Shown: positions 1 to 8,336 of the stretch, in pieces
How positions within the stretch are numbered: the stretch's first letter is position 1
How the letters are laid out: each line of letters begins with the position of its first letter
Source: Phycicoccus sonneratiae
GTDB taxonomy: Bacteria; Actinomycetota; Actinomycetes; Actinomycetales; Dermatophilaceae
Direction: 5' to 3'
DNA length: 64,000 nucleotides
NCBI RefSeq assembly: GCF_016887965.1
Contig: NZ_JAFDVD010000006.1
Location: 62,001 to 126,000 of the forward strand
The notes under the pieces: generated by a model
What the model saw: only the letters and a program-made list of their open reading frames with translations
Told to the model about the DNA's origin: nothing
Database searches by the model: none
Position numbers and translations under genes: made by a program

Positions 1-238
1 CGGCCTGGGCCAGCACGTGCGCGGCGCTGTGCCGGAGGACGTCGAGGCCGTCCTGCTCGGCCGCGGTGACCGGCTCGACGACGTCGCCGTCGGCGGCCGG
101 GAGGTGCAGGTCGCGCAGCTCGCCGCCGACCCGGGCGACGAGCACGGTGCGGTCGCCGTCGAAGAGGTCGCCGTACGTCGTCCCCCCGGACACCGATCGC
201 TCGCTTCCGGCGACGTGGACGGTGATCTGGGCGGACAT
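1..238 (-). CDS. thrS: Threonyl-tRNA synthetase, N-terminal part (cut by window edge)
   Basis: Only about 79 codons are present; the gene continues off the left edge. The residues form a TGS-type domain (a beta-grasp fold with VTVHVAGSE-like strands) and then run into [11 protein letters not shown], the start of the threonyl/alanyl editing region that is highly characteristic of ThrRS. The enzyme charges tRNA-Thr in the cytoplasm. The ATG at 236-238 begins [11 protein letters not shown]. The family identity is firm from the [11 protein letters not shown] order; nothing can be said about the catalytic core. Confidence 0.85.
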   Translation of the reverse strand, partial: MSAQITVHVAGSERSVSGGTTYGDLFDGDRTVLVARVGGELRDLHLPAADGDVVEPVTAAEQDGLDVLRHSAAHVLAQA

Positions 239-353
239 GGCGCAGGCGCTCCTCGGCAGGTGGTGGGCGGGCCGGTGCTCCGGCCCGCCCCGATGCTATC
301 GAGGCGTGGCGGGCCGGGTCGCGGCAGTTCCCGGGCGCGGGGTGGTGGGGTCC

Positions 354-1049
354 TCAGCTCGTGGCGGCGGTCGTCGCCGCAGTCGTCGCGACCATGCTCG
401 CGACGAGCACGGCGTGCACCTCCTGGACGGCGGCCCGCACGGCCGGGGCCGCCCAGTCCCCCGCCGTCGCCGCCTCGGCCCGGCGACGCGCCTCGGCCTT
501 GGGCAGGCCGGTGACGGCGGCGAGCCGGTCGGTGGCCGAGAGCAGCGCGACGAGGGCGGCGGTCGGGGGGTCCGGTGGTCCGCCGCGGGCGTCGAGGGCG
601 CCGGTGACCCGGGCCCGCAGCGCGTCGAGGACCGTGGGGTCGGCCACCGACCAGCGGGTGCGGGGGAAGAGGCCGAGGACCCGGTCGTCCTCGCGCCGGA
701 CGACGCCCGCGGCGGCCATCGCGTCGAGGAGGTGGGTGCGCAGGGCGCCGGCCCGGTCGCGCCAGGCGCCCGCGCCGCCGAGGCGCGAGACGGCGTCCTT
801 CGGGCGCCGGCCGTCGGCCTGCTCGAGGGCGTCGCTCAGCAGGGGGTCGGTGGGTGCGGCGGTGCCCGTGCGGCGCAGGCGGGCCCGCTTGGGGTCCGGC
901 CCGTCGAGGGCGAGGGCGCCGTCGAGCGTGAGCTGGGCGACGGCGGCACCGGCGACGGCGGCCTTCATCCGGACGGAGTCGAGCGCGGGTCGCCCGGAGT
1001 GCGGGTCGAGGGTCAGGAGCACGAGCTCCTCGGTGAGCGAGAGGGTCAT
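354..1049 (-). CDS. GPP34 (GOLPH3/Vps74-like) family phosphoprotein
   Basis: The 231-residue protein opens with MTLSLTEELVLLTLDP, the signature start of GPP34-family proteins. The rest is a typical run of alanine-rich helices with LLSDALEQ and VLGLFPRTRW segments. Eukaryotic relatives bind phosphatidylinositol-4-phosphate; the bacterial role is unknown. The ATG at 1047-1049 is chosen because a strong GAGGAGG lies just before it; a GTG-region ATG 12 codons upstream (1085) is the alternative. The C-terminal tail is rich in Ala/Thr. It stands alone between thrS and a kinase gene on the same strand. Confidence 0.8.
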   Translation of the reverse strand: MTLSLTEELVLLTLDPHSGRPALDSVRMKAAVAGAAVAQLTLDGALALDGPDPKRARLRRTGTAAPTDPLLSDALEQADGRRPKDAVSRLGGAGAWRDRAGALRTHLLDAMAAAGVVRREDDRVLGLFPRTRWSVADPTVLDALRARVTGALDARGGPPDPPTAALVALLSATDRLAAVTGLPKAEARRRAEAATAGDWAAPAVRAAVQEVHAVLVASMVATTAATTAATS

Positions 1050-1128
1050 CGTCGCCTCCTCGGTGGCGGTGTCGGTCCCCACCATCGGACCACCGGGCCG
1101 GCGGGGGCGCCTCCCCCTGGGGGTGGAG

Positions 1129-2139
1129 TCAGCCCTCGACGTCGAGGCGGAAGGTGCCGGTGTCGAACCAGTGGCGCAGCCGCGCCACGGTGGTGCGCCG
1201 GTAGTCGTCGGCCATCGCCCGCAGCGACGCGGTGCTCGAGTCGAGCAGCGAGTTCGCGAGGAGCAGCTGCCGGGCGGCGACGAGCGCCTCGACGTCGCCC
1301 GGGTCGGCGTCGGGCAGCGGCGCGACCTCGGCGTACCCCTCCCGGAGCGCGGCCTCGGCCGCCTCGGCACCGCCGCGGCGCAGGTAGAAGGTCGTGATCG
1401 CGAGGTCGAGGACAGGGATCCCGAGGCCGGCGTCGTCGAAGTCGAAGACCGCGAGGCGGCCCTCGTGCCACTTGAGGTTGCCGCCGTGCAGGTCGGCGTG
1501 GAGCGGGACGACCTCGGCCCCGGAGGACAGCCGCTCGAAGGCCTCCCGCGTCCGGCGCAGGGCCTCGACGAGCACGACCCGGTCGGTGTCGGCGAGCCCC
1601 GGGGCGCCGAGGAGGACCTCGCGGTCGCCGAAGAGCGGGTCCTCGAAGCGCGGGAGGTCGGCGTCCTCGGGCATCGACCAGGCGGCGGACTGCCGGTGCA
1701 GGGTCGCGGTGGCCCGACCGAGCGCACGGGCCCAGTCGGCGGACGCCTCGTCACCCGCGTCGTCGCCCTCGAGCCACGACGCGGCGGTGACGAGGACCGG
1801 GCGAGCGAGCCCGGTCGGCTCGGCCGTGACGAACCATCCGCCGTCGGTGGTCCGCAGCGGGCGCGGCACGACGACGTCGGTCGTCGTGGCGATGGCCTCC
1901 TGCCACGCCTGCTGGGCGCGGACGTTGGCCGGCGTGCTCTTGGAGTTCGTCCCGACGCGCAGCGCGAACCGTTCGCCGCCGACCGTGTCGACGGCGAAGG
2001 TCGTGTTGTAGGCGTGGAGCACCGGCTCCATCCGCGCGACGTCGAGCCCGAACGCGTGCGCGGCCCCGAGGGCGGCGGGGCGCAGGACCTCGACCTGCTC
2101 CTCCTCGTCGAGGTCGTCGTACGGCGTGGGCGGCGTCAC
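1129..2139 (-). CDS. APH-family phosphotransferase
   Basis: A 336-residue protein kinase-like phosphotransferase. VPLHADLHGGNLKWHEG is the Brenner-type catalytic loop (HxDxxxxN) and AVFDFDDAGLG is the metal-binding DFD motif. Upstream FALRVGTNSKS fits the nucleotide-binding strands. The family includes aminoglycoside and small-molecule (choline, homoserine, macrolide) kinases; the substrate cannot be read from sequence. The start is taken as the GTG at 2137-2139, giving VTPPTPYDDLDEEEQ. It is divergent from the S9 peptidase gene with 57 bp between, so the promoters must share that gap. Confidence 0.8.
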   Translation of the reverse strand: MTPPTPYDDLDEEEQVEVLRPAALGAAHAFGLDVARMEPVLHAYNTTFAVDTVGGERFALRVGTNSKSTPANVRAQQAWQEAIATTTDVVVPRPLRTTDGGWFVTAEPTGLARPVLVTAASWLEGDDAGDEASADWARALGRATATLHRQSAAWSMPEDADLPRFEDPLFGDREVLLGAPGLADTDRVVLVEALRRTREAFERLSSGAEVVPLHADLHGGNLKWHEGRLAVFDFDDAGLGIPVLDLAITTFYLRRGGAEAAEAALREGYAEVAPLPDADPGDVEALVAARQLLLANSLLDSSTASLRAMADDYRRTTVARLRHWFDTGTFRLDVEG

Positions 2140-2196
2140 GGGCCCACCCAACCACTCGGACGCTCGCCGTGGCACCTCGCCACCTAGGGTCGGGGG

Positions 2197-4074
2197 ATGC
2201 GGACCCTCCCCTACGGCACCTGGCCCTCCCCGCTCGCCCCGGACGACCTCGCCGGCGGGCAGGTCTTCCTCGACGAGGTGCACGCCGACGGTGCCGACAC
2301 GTGGTGGCTCGAGCGGCGCCCCGCGGACGGGGGGCGGCAGGTCCTCGTCCGCCACGACGGCGACGCCCCGGCCGACGTGCTCCCGGCCCCGTGGAACGTG
2401 CGCACCCGGGTCCACGAGTACGGCGGCGGCGCCTACGCCGTGTCCGCCGGCACGGTCGTGTTCTCGCACCTCGGCGACGACCGCCTGCACCGCCTCGACC
2501 CCGGGGCGTCCGCGCCGGTCGCCCTCACGCCGGAGGGCCCGTGGCGCTACGGCGGCCTGGTCCTCCACGGCGAGCACGTCTACGCGGTGCGCGAGGACCA
2601 CTCCCGCGACCCGGAGCCGGCGAACGAGCTCGTGCGCCTCGACCTGCACGGCGAGAACGCCGACGGCGGCACGGTGCTGCACACCGGCACCGACTTCGTC
2701 TCCCGGCCGGCGGTGTCACCGGACGGCACGCGCATCGCCTACGTCGTGTGGGACCACCCGAACATGCCGTGGGACTCCACCCGGCTCGTCGTGGCCCACC
2801 TCGACGCCGACGGCGTGAGCGATGCCGTCACCGTCGCGGGCGGCGAGGGCGTCTCGGTCGTCCAGCCCACGTTCGGTCCCGACGGCTCGCTGTGGTTCGT
2901 GTCCGACGAGTCGGGGTGGTGGCTGGTCCACCGCGACGCCGGTGACGGTCCGCACCCCGTGCACGACACGGAGGCCGACCACGCCGCCCCGCAGTGGATC
3001 CTCGGGATGGGCGACCTCGCGGTCCTCGACGCCGAGCGGGCCCTCGTCCGCTGGTGGGAACCGGGCGGGCAGGGGCTGGGGGTCCTCGACACGACGACCG
3101 GCGAGGTCGTCCCGTCCGCCGGCTCGGGCGCGTTCCACGACCACCTCGGCTCCGCGGACGGCGAGGTCGTCCTCAAGCGCGGTCGCGCCGACGGGCTGCC
3201 CGAGGTCGTCCGGGGACCGGCCGCCGGTCCGTTCCGGGTGCTCGGCGGCTCGGGCGGCACCCGGCTCGACCCCGGGTCGGTGTCCACCCCCGAGCCGCGC
3301 ACCTGGCGCAACGGCGACGGGGACGAGGTGCACGGGCTGTACTACGCCCCGCGGCTCGCAGGGGTCGAGGGCCCGGCCGACGAGCGCCCGCCGCTGCTCG
3401 TCCTCGCCCACGGCGGCCCGACGAGCCGCGCGGAGGCCGCGTACACGACCGCCGTCCAGTTCTGGACCACCCGCGGCTTCGCCGTGCTGGACGTCAACTA
3501 CTCGGGCAGCACCGGCTACGGCCGCGCCTACCGCGACCGCCTCCTCGGGCGGTGGGGGGAGGTCGACATCGACGACTGCGTCACCGGCGCCCTCGCGACG
3601 GCCGACGCGGGCCTCGCCGACCGCTCCCGGCTCGCCGTGCGCGGCGGGAGCGCCGGCGGGTACGTGGTGCTCCGGGCCATGACGACGAGCGACGCGTTCG
3701 CGGCCGGGACGAGCCTCTTCGGCATCGGCGACCTCGCGGCCCTCGCGCAGCACACCCACAAGTTCGAGTCGCGCTACACCGACCGGCTCGTCGCCCCGTG
3801 GCCCGAGGGCGAGCAGGTGTACCGCGACCGCTCCCCCGTCCACCACGTCGACCGGCTCCACGGCGAGCTCCTGCTGCTCCAGGGCACCGACGACATGGTC
3901 GTGCCGCTCGCGCAGGCCGAGGACATGGCGGCGGCGATGCGGGCCGCCGGGCGCGAGGTCGAGCTCGCCGTCTACGAGGGCGAGGGCCACGGCTTCCGGC
4001 GCCGCGACACGATCGTCGACGCCCTCGAGCGCGAGCTGGCCTTCTACACGCGGGTGCTGCGACTCGGGACCTGA
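2197..4074 (+). CDS. S9 family prolyl oligopeptidase / acylaminoacyl peptidase
   Basis: The 625-residue protein has an N-terminal beta-propeller-like half (repeats such as SPDGTRIAYVVWD and FGPDGSLWFVSDE) and a C-terminal alpha/beta-hydrolase half beginning near LLVLAHGGPTSRAE. The nucleophile is in RGGSAGGY (Ser about 485), the aspartate in GTDDMVVP and the histidine in EGEGHGFR. DVNYSGSTGYGRAYR is the classic S9C signature. The predicted role is cytoplasmic hydrolysis of short peptides. The first ATG gives a full-length family member. It ends 4 bp before the convergent MaoC gene. Confidence 0.9.
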   Translation: MRTLPYGTWPSPLAPDDLAGGQVFLDEVHADGADTWWLERRPADGGRQVLVRHDGDAPADVLPAPWNVRTRVHEYGGGAYAVSAGTVVFSHLGDDRLHRLDPGASAPVALTPEGPWRYGGLVLHGEHVYAVREDHSRDPEPANELVRLDLHGENADGGTVLHTGTDFVSRPAVSPDGTRIAYVVWDHPNMPWDSTRLVVAHLDADGVSDAVTVAGGEGVSVVQPTFGPDGSLWFVSDESGWWLVHRDAGDGPHPVHDTEADHAAPQWILGMGDLAVLDAERALVRWWEPGGQGLGVLDTTTGEVVPSAGSGAFHDHLGSADGEVVLKRGRADGLPEVVRGPAAGPFRVLGGSGGTRLDPGSVSTPEPRTWRNGDGDEVHGLYYAPRLAGVEGPADERPPLLVLAHGGPTSRAEAAYTTAVQFWTTRGFAVLDVNYSGSTGYGRAYRDRLLGRWGEVDIDDCVTGALATADAGLADRSRLAVRGGSAGGYVVLRAMTTSDAFAAGTSLFGIGDLAALAQHTHKFESRYTDRLVAPWPEGEQVYRDRSPVHHVDRLHGELLLLQGTDDMVVPLAQAEDMAAAMRAAGREVELAVYEGEGHGFRRRDTIVDALERELAFYTRVLRLGT

Positions 4075-4078
4075 CGCG

Positions 4079-4930
4079 TCACGCGTCGAGGGTCACGACC
4101 ACGTGCGTCGTCGACGGGTCCTTGCGTGACCGCAGCCCGGCGAGCACGCCTGTGCCGGAACGCTGCACGACGAGCTCGACGGTCGAGGGCAGGAACACCG
4201 GCTTGGTGAACCACACGCGGCTCGTCGACGGCCCGAGGGAGCCGCGCCCCAGCGCCGCCAGCGTCCGGGCGTAGGTCCACATCCCGTGCGCGATGTGGCG
4301 GGGGAAGCCCATGGCCCTCGCCGACAGCGGGTGCAGGTGGATGGGGTTGACGTCGCCGGAGACGGACGCGTACTCGCGCCCGAGGTCGTCCGGCAGGCGC
4401 CACACCGCCACGGCCGGTCCGCCCGGCAGCGCGGGCGGCGCGTCACCCCGAGGGGCGTCCTCGCTCCCCCGGCCGCGGCCGAGGTAGACGCTGTCGCACT
4501 CCCAGACGAGCTCGCCGGCCACCCGTGCCTCGAGCCGGACGTCGAGGGTGCGCCCGCGGCGGTGCGGGCGCAGGGCGCCGGCGGTGACGTCGAGGGTCAG
4601 CGGCTCGGCGGCGTCGAGCCGCCGGTGGGTGGTGACCCGGTTCTCGAGGTGCACCATGCCCGGCAGCGCGACCGGGAAGTCCGGGCGGGCCATGAGGGCG
4701 GTCTGCACCGGGAAGGCCAGCACCCAGGGATAGGCCTGCGGGAGGGTGTCCGACACGTCGTACCCGGTGAGCCGCTGGTAGGCGGCCAGCCGGTGCCGGT
4801 CGACGACGACGTCCTCGACGCGCAGGGTGCGCTCGGGGACCTCGCCCCCGTGCCGTCCGCGCGCGGTGAGCGCGGCCCGCGCGAGCAGCGGGACGGTCGA
4901 CGGCGGTCCGTCGAGGACCTCGACAGCCAT
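4079..4930 (-). CDS. MaoC-like hydratase/dehydratase (HtdX-like)
   Basis: A 283-residue double hot-dog protein. The C-terminal hot dog carries the hydratase motif SVSGDVNPIHLHPLSARAMGFPRHIAHGMWT (key residues Asp, His and the AHGM glycine). The N-terminal half retains a degenerate hot dog (PWVLAFPVQTALMA). It should hydrate or dehydrate an enoyl/3-hydroxyacyl thioester. It is the last gene of a thiolase-FabG4-MaoC operon, starting 2 bp after the reductase stop. The same families cluster in mycobacteria (fadA2, fabG4, htdX), which supports a combined role in fatty-acyl chain metabolism. Confidence 0.85.
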   Translation of the reverse strand: MAVEVLDGPPSTVPLLARAALTARGRHGGEVPERTLRVEDVVVDRHRLAAYQRLTGYDVSDTLPQAYPWVLAFPVQTALMARPDFPVALPGMVHLENRVTTHRRLDAAEPLTLDVTAGALRPHRRGRTLDVRLEARVAGELVWECDSVYLGRGRGSEDAPRGDAPPALPGGPAVAVWRLPDDLGREYASVSGDVNPIHLHPLSARAMGFPRHIAHGMWTYARTLAALGRGSLGPSTSRVWFTKPVFLPSTVELVVQRSGTGVLAGLRSRKDPSTTHVVVTLDA

Positions 4931-4932
4931 CC

Positions 4933-6285
4933 TCAGGCCCCCAGCAGGCTCTGGCCGCAGACGCGGACGACGTTGCCGGACACCGCGGCCTGCCCGTCGG
5001 CGGCGAAGAACGCGATGGTCTCCGCGACGTCGACCGGCAGCCCACCCTGCGCGAGGCTGTTGAGCCGGCGGCCCAGCTCGCGGGTGGCGAGCGGGATGCG
5101 GGCGGTCATCTCGGTCTCGATGAAGCCCGGCGCCACGGCGTTGACGGTGATGCCCCGGCGGCGCAGCCCGCGGTCCGCGGCGTAACCGTCGACGAGGCCG
5201 ATGACACCGGCCTTGGACGCGGCGTAGTTGCTCTGCCCGCGGTTCCCGGCGATGCCGGCGATCGACGAGACGAGGACCACGCGGCCGCCCTGTCGCAGAC
5301 CGTCCTTGGCGAGCAGCGCCTCGTTCATCGAGAGGATCGACAGGAGGTTGACCCGCAGCACGGAGTCCCACCGGTCGGCGTCGGTGTTGGCGAGCAGCTT
5401 GTCGCGGGTGATGCCCGCGTTGTGCACGACGAGGTCGAGGCCCCCGTGCCGGGTGCGGGCGTGCTCGGCGATGCGGGCGCCGGCGTCGGCGGCGGTGACG
5501 TCGAGCTGGAGCGCGGTGCCGCCGACCTCGTTCGCCACGGCGGCGAGGGCACCACCCGCCGCCGGCACGTCGACGCAGACGACGGTCGCGCCGTCGCGGT
5601 GCAGGGTGCGGGCGATGTCGGCACCGATGCCGCGCGCCGCGCCGGTGACGACGGCGACCTTGCCGGCGAGCGGGCGGTCGGCGTCGGCCGGTGCTGCGGG
5701 CGCCTCGCCCTCCCCGACCCGGAGCACCTGACCGTCGACGTAGGCCGACCGGGCGGAGAGGAGGAAGAGCACCGTGCCGAGGGCCGCGGCCTCGGACCCG
5801 TCGGCGACGAGGACGAGGTTGGCCGTGGCGCCGGAGCGCAGCTCCTTGCCGACCGAGCGGGTGATGCCCTCGAGCGCCCGCCGCGCCGCGCGCTGGGCCA
5901 CCGACCCGGCGCGGCCGGGGTCGCGCCCGACGACGACGACCCGGGCACAGCGGCCGAGCCGCTTGAGCGCCGGGGCCAACGTCGCGCGCAGCGACTCGAG
6001 GTCGGCGGGGGTCTCGGCCGCGGTGAGGTCGACGACGACGCCGCCGAGCCGGGTGCCGTCCGGCACCTGGTCGACGAGCGACGCACCGGCCGCGGTCAGC
6101 CCCTCCCGCAGGGCGGCCAGGGCCGGGGTGCCTCCGTGCCCGCCGACGAGCACCGGCCCGTCGACGAGCGGGCGACCCGGCGCGTACCGGCGCAGCGGCA
6201 CCGGCTGCGGCAGGCCGAGGGTGGTCGCGAGCTTCTTCCCGAACCCGGTGCCCACGAAGGACGTGTAGCCGTCGGAGCGGGGCAC
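4933..6285 (-). CDS. High-molecular-weight 3-oxoacyl-ACP/CoA reductase (FabG4-like SDR)
   Basis: At 450 residues this is the long FabG4 type: a degenerate N-terminal flavodoxin-like domain (about 1-200) and a C-terminal SDR domain. The SDR has VVTGAARGIGADIA for NAD(P) binding, HNAGITRDK, catalytic Ser in VLVSSIAGIAGNRGQ and YAASK. The downstream VNAVAPGFIETEMT is also typical. It reduces 3-oxoacyl thioesters with a nicotinamide cofactor. The GTG at 6283-6285 starts it one base after the thiolase stop, so the two are tightly coupled. Confidence 0.87.
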   Translation of the reverse strand: MPRSDGYTSFVGTGFGKKLATTLGLPQPVPLRRYAPGRPLVDGPVLVGGHGGTPALAALREGLTAAGASLVDQVPDGTRLGGVVVDLTAAETPADLESLRATLAPALKRLGRCARVVVVGRDPGRAGSVAQRAARRALEGITRSVGKELRSGATANLVLVADGSEAAALGTVLFLLSARSAYVDGQVLRVGEGEAPAAPADADRPLAGKVAVVTGAARGIGADIARTLHRDGATVVCVDVPAAGGALAAVANEVGGTALQLDVTAADAGARIAEHARTRHGGLDLVVHNAGITRDKLLANTDADRWDSVLRVNLLSILSMNEALLAKDGLRQGGRVVLVSSIAGIAGNRGQSNYAASKAGVIGLVDGYAADRGLRRRGITVNAVAPGFIETEMTARIPLATRELGRRLNSLAQGGLPVDVAETIAFFAADGQAAVSGNVVRVCGQSLLGA

Positions 6286-6286
6286 C

Positions 6287-7570
6287 TCAGGCCGCCTCGA
6301 GGATGGCGACGACGCCCTGCCCACCGGCCGCGCAGATGCTGATGAGGCCCCGTGCGCCGGAACCCCTCTCGTGCAGCAGCTTCGCGAGCGTGGCGACGAT
6401 GCGGCCGCCGGTCGCGGCGAACGGGTGGCCGGCGGCGAGCGACGAGCCGGTGACGTTGAGCTTCGCGCGGTCGATGCTGCCGAGCGGTGCGTCGAGGCCG
6501 AGCCGGTCGTGGCAGAACTCCTCGTCCTCCCACGCGGCCATCGTCGAGAGGACCGTGGCGGCGAAGGCCTCGTGGATCTCGTAGAGGTCGAAGTCCTGGA
6601 GGGTGAGGCCCTGGCGGGCGAGCATCCGCGGCACGGCGTAGGCGGGGGCCATGAGCAGGCCCTCCTCACCGCCGAGGTAGTCGACCGCGGCGGTCTCGCC
6701 GTCGACGAAGAACGCCAGCGGCTTCAGGCCGTGGGCGGCCGCCCACTCCTCGGAGCCGAGCAACACCGCCGAGGCGCCGTCGGACAGCGGCGTGGAGTTG
6801 GCGGCGGTCATCGTGGCGTCGGGTCCGGACCCGAAGGCGGTGCGCAGCGAGCCGAGCTTCTCGAGCGTGGAGTCCGGACGCAGGTTCTGGTCGCGGGTCA
6901 GGCCGAGGTAGGGCGTCAGCAGGTCGTCGAAGAAGCCGCGCTCGTAGGCCGCGGCGAGCTTCTGGTGGCTGGCCAGCGCCAGCTCGTCCTGCGCCTCGCG
7001 CGTGATGCGCCACCGGGCGGCGGTGATGGCCATGTGCTCGCCCATCGACATGCCGGTGCGGGGCTCGGTGGCGGCGGGCACCTGGATGCCGAGGTCCGTG
7101 GGGCGCAGGCTGATCGCGGCCTTCGCCCGGTCGGCCGGGGTCTTCGCGCGGTTGAGGCGCAGCAGCTTCTGGCGCAGCTTCTCGGGGACGACGATCGGGG
7201 CGTCCGAGGCGGAGTCGACGCCACCGGCGATCGCCGAGTCGGCTTGGCCGAGGGCGATCTTGTTCGCGACGAGGATGGTGGCCTCGAGCCCGGTGCCGCA
7301 GGCCTGCTGGATGTCGTAGGCCGGGGTGTCCGGGGCCAGGCTCGAGCCGAGCACCGCCTCGCGGGTGAGGTTGAAGTCGCGGCTGTGCTTGATGACGGCG
7401 CCGGCGACGACCTCACCGAGCCGCTCCCCCGCGAGCCCGTGCCGGGCGACGAGGCCCTCGAGGGCCGCGGTGAGCATGTCCTGGTTCGAGGCCTCGGCGT
7501 ACGGGCCGAACTGTCGGGCGAAGGGGATGCGGTTGCCGCCGAGGACGGCGGCGCGGCGCGTGGTGGTCAC
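6287..7570 (-). CDS. Acetyl-CoA C-acetyltransferase (FadA2/FadI-like thiolase)
   Basis: The 427-residue thiolase has the acyl-accepting cysteine in YDIQQACGTGLEA (Cys91), histidine in LYEIHEAFAA and the second cysteine in SICAAGGQG. GHPFAATGGRI is also conserved. It makes or cleaves 3-oxoacyl-CoA. The GTG at 7568-7570 (VTTTRRAAVLGG) is used. It is first in the operon with the FabG4-like reductase and MaoC gene, and its promoter region faces the TetR regulator gene across about 109 bp that holds a palindrome. Confidence 0.9.
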   Translation of the reverse strand: MTTTRRAAVLGGNRIPFARQFGPYAEASNQDMLTAALEGLVARHGLAGERLGEVVAGAVIKHSRDFNLTREAVLGSSLAPDTPAYDIQQACGTGLEATILVANKIALGQADSAIAGGVDSASDAPIVVPEKLRQKLLRLNRAKTPADRAKAAISLRPTDLGIQVPAATEPRTGMSMGEHMAITAARWRITREAQDELALASHQKLAAAYERGFFDDLLTPYLGLTRDQNLRPDSTLEKLGSLRTAFGSGPDATMTAANSTPLSDGASAVLLGSEEWAAAHGLKPLAFFVDGETAAVDYLGGEEGLLMAPAYAVPRMLARQGLTLQDFDLYEIHEAFAATVLSTMAAWEDEEFCHDRLGLDAPLGSIDRAKLNVTGSSLAAGHPFAATGGRIVATLAKLLHERGSGARGLISICAAGGQGVVAILEAA

Positions 7571-7630
7571 CGGTCTGGCTCCTGCTGCGATCGGGGGCGG
7601 CACGGACGGTCGTCGGCGCCGCAAGGTATC

Positions 7631-7654
7631 CGGTACCGACGGTAACAGGTACCG
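7631..7654. promoter_or_regulatory. Probable TetR operator between thiolase operon and regulator
   Basis: CGGTACC, 10 bases, then GGTACCG form an exact inverted repeat. Small ACCG-N-CGGT palindromes overlap it on both sides (ACCGACGGT, ACCGCCGGT). The site lies 61 bp upstream of the thiolase start and 26 bp upstream of the TetR start, so a dimer bound there could repress both promoters. This is inference from position and symmetry. Confidence 0.55.
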
Positions 7655-7679
7655 CCGGTTCCTGCTACCGTCCTGACCC

Positions 7680-8330
7680 GTGACCTCCGCCTCCCCGACC
7701 GACGGCCGCAGCGCCCGCTGGGACGAGCACCGGCTCGCCCGCCGCCGCGAGCTCGTCGAGTCGACCGTGCGCGCCATCCGCGAGCACGGGGCGGCGGTGG
7801 GGATGGACGAGGTCGCCGCGGCCGCCGGCACGTCCAAGACCGTCGTGTACCGGCACTTCACCGACCGGGCGGGGCTCTACGCGGCGGTCGCCGACCGGGT
7901 CGACGGCACGATCATCCGCGGCATCACCCGGGCCGCCGACGGACCGGACGGCGAGCCGCTCCCCCCGCGCGAGGTGGTCCGCGCCGTCATCGCCGCCTAC
8001 CTCCACCTCGTCGAGGACGACCCCGAGGTGTACCGGTTCATCGTCAACGCCCCGCTGCTGCTCCCGGGCGAGCGGCCGGACGGCGACGTCGCCGCGGGGA
8101 TGACCGGCCGGATCGCCGAGCACGTCGCGGGCATCGTCGCCGGCGTCGAGCGGGCGACGCCCGTGGACGCCGACACCGCGACGCTCTGGGGGGTCGCGCT
8201 CGTGGGGATGGTGCGCGCGGCCGCCGACGCGTGGCTCGCCGGGGGTCCGGATGGCGGGGGCCGCAGCGCCGACGCCCTCGCCGACGACCTCACGACCCTC
8301 GCCTGGGACGGCCTGCGCCCGCGCGGCTGA
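7680..8330 (+). CDS. TetR family transcriptional regulator
   Basis: The 216-residue protein has an N-terminal TetR helix-turn-helix (MDEVAAAAGTSKTVVYRHFTDRAGLYAAVADRV, about residues 40-73) and a C-terminal all-alpha ligand-binding domain. It starts with GTG. It is divergent from the thiolase/FabG4/MaoC operon and a palindrome lies in the gap, so the simplest reading is a local repressor of that lipid operon responding to an acyl-CoA-type ligand. The ligand is a guess; the family call is firm. Confidence 0.88.
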   Translation: MTSASPTDGRSARWDEHRLARRRELVESTVRAIREHGAAVGMDEVAAAAGTSKTVVYRHFTDRAGLYAAVADRVDGTIIRGITRAADGPDGEPLPPREVVRAVIAAYLHLVEDDPEVYRFIVNAPLLLPGERPDGDVAAGMTGRIAEHVAGIVAGVERATPVDADTATLWGVALVGMVRAAADAWLAGGPDGGGRSADALADDLTTLAWDGLRPRG

Positions 8331-8336
8331 ACCGCC

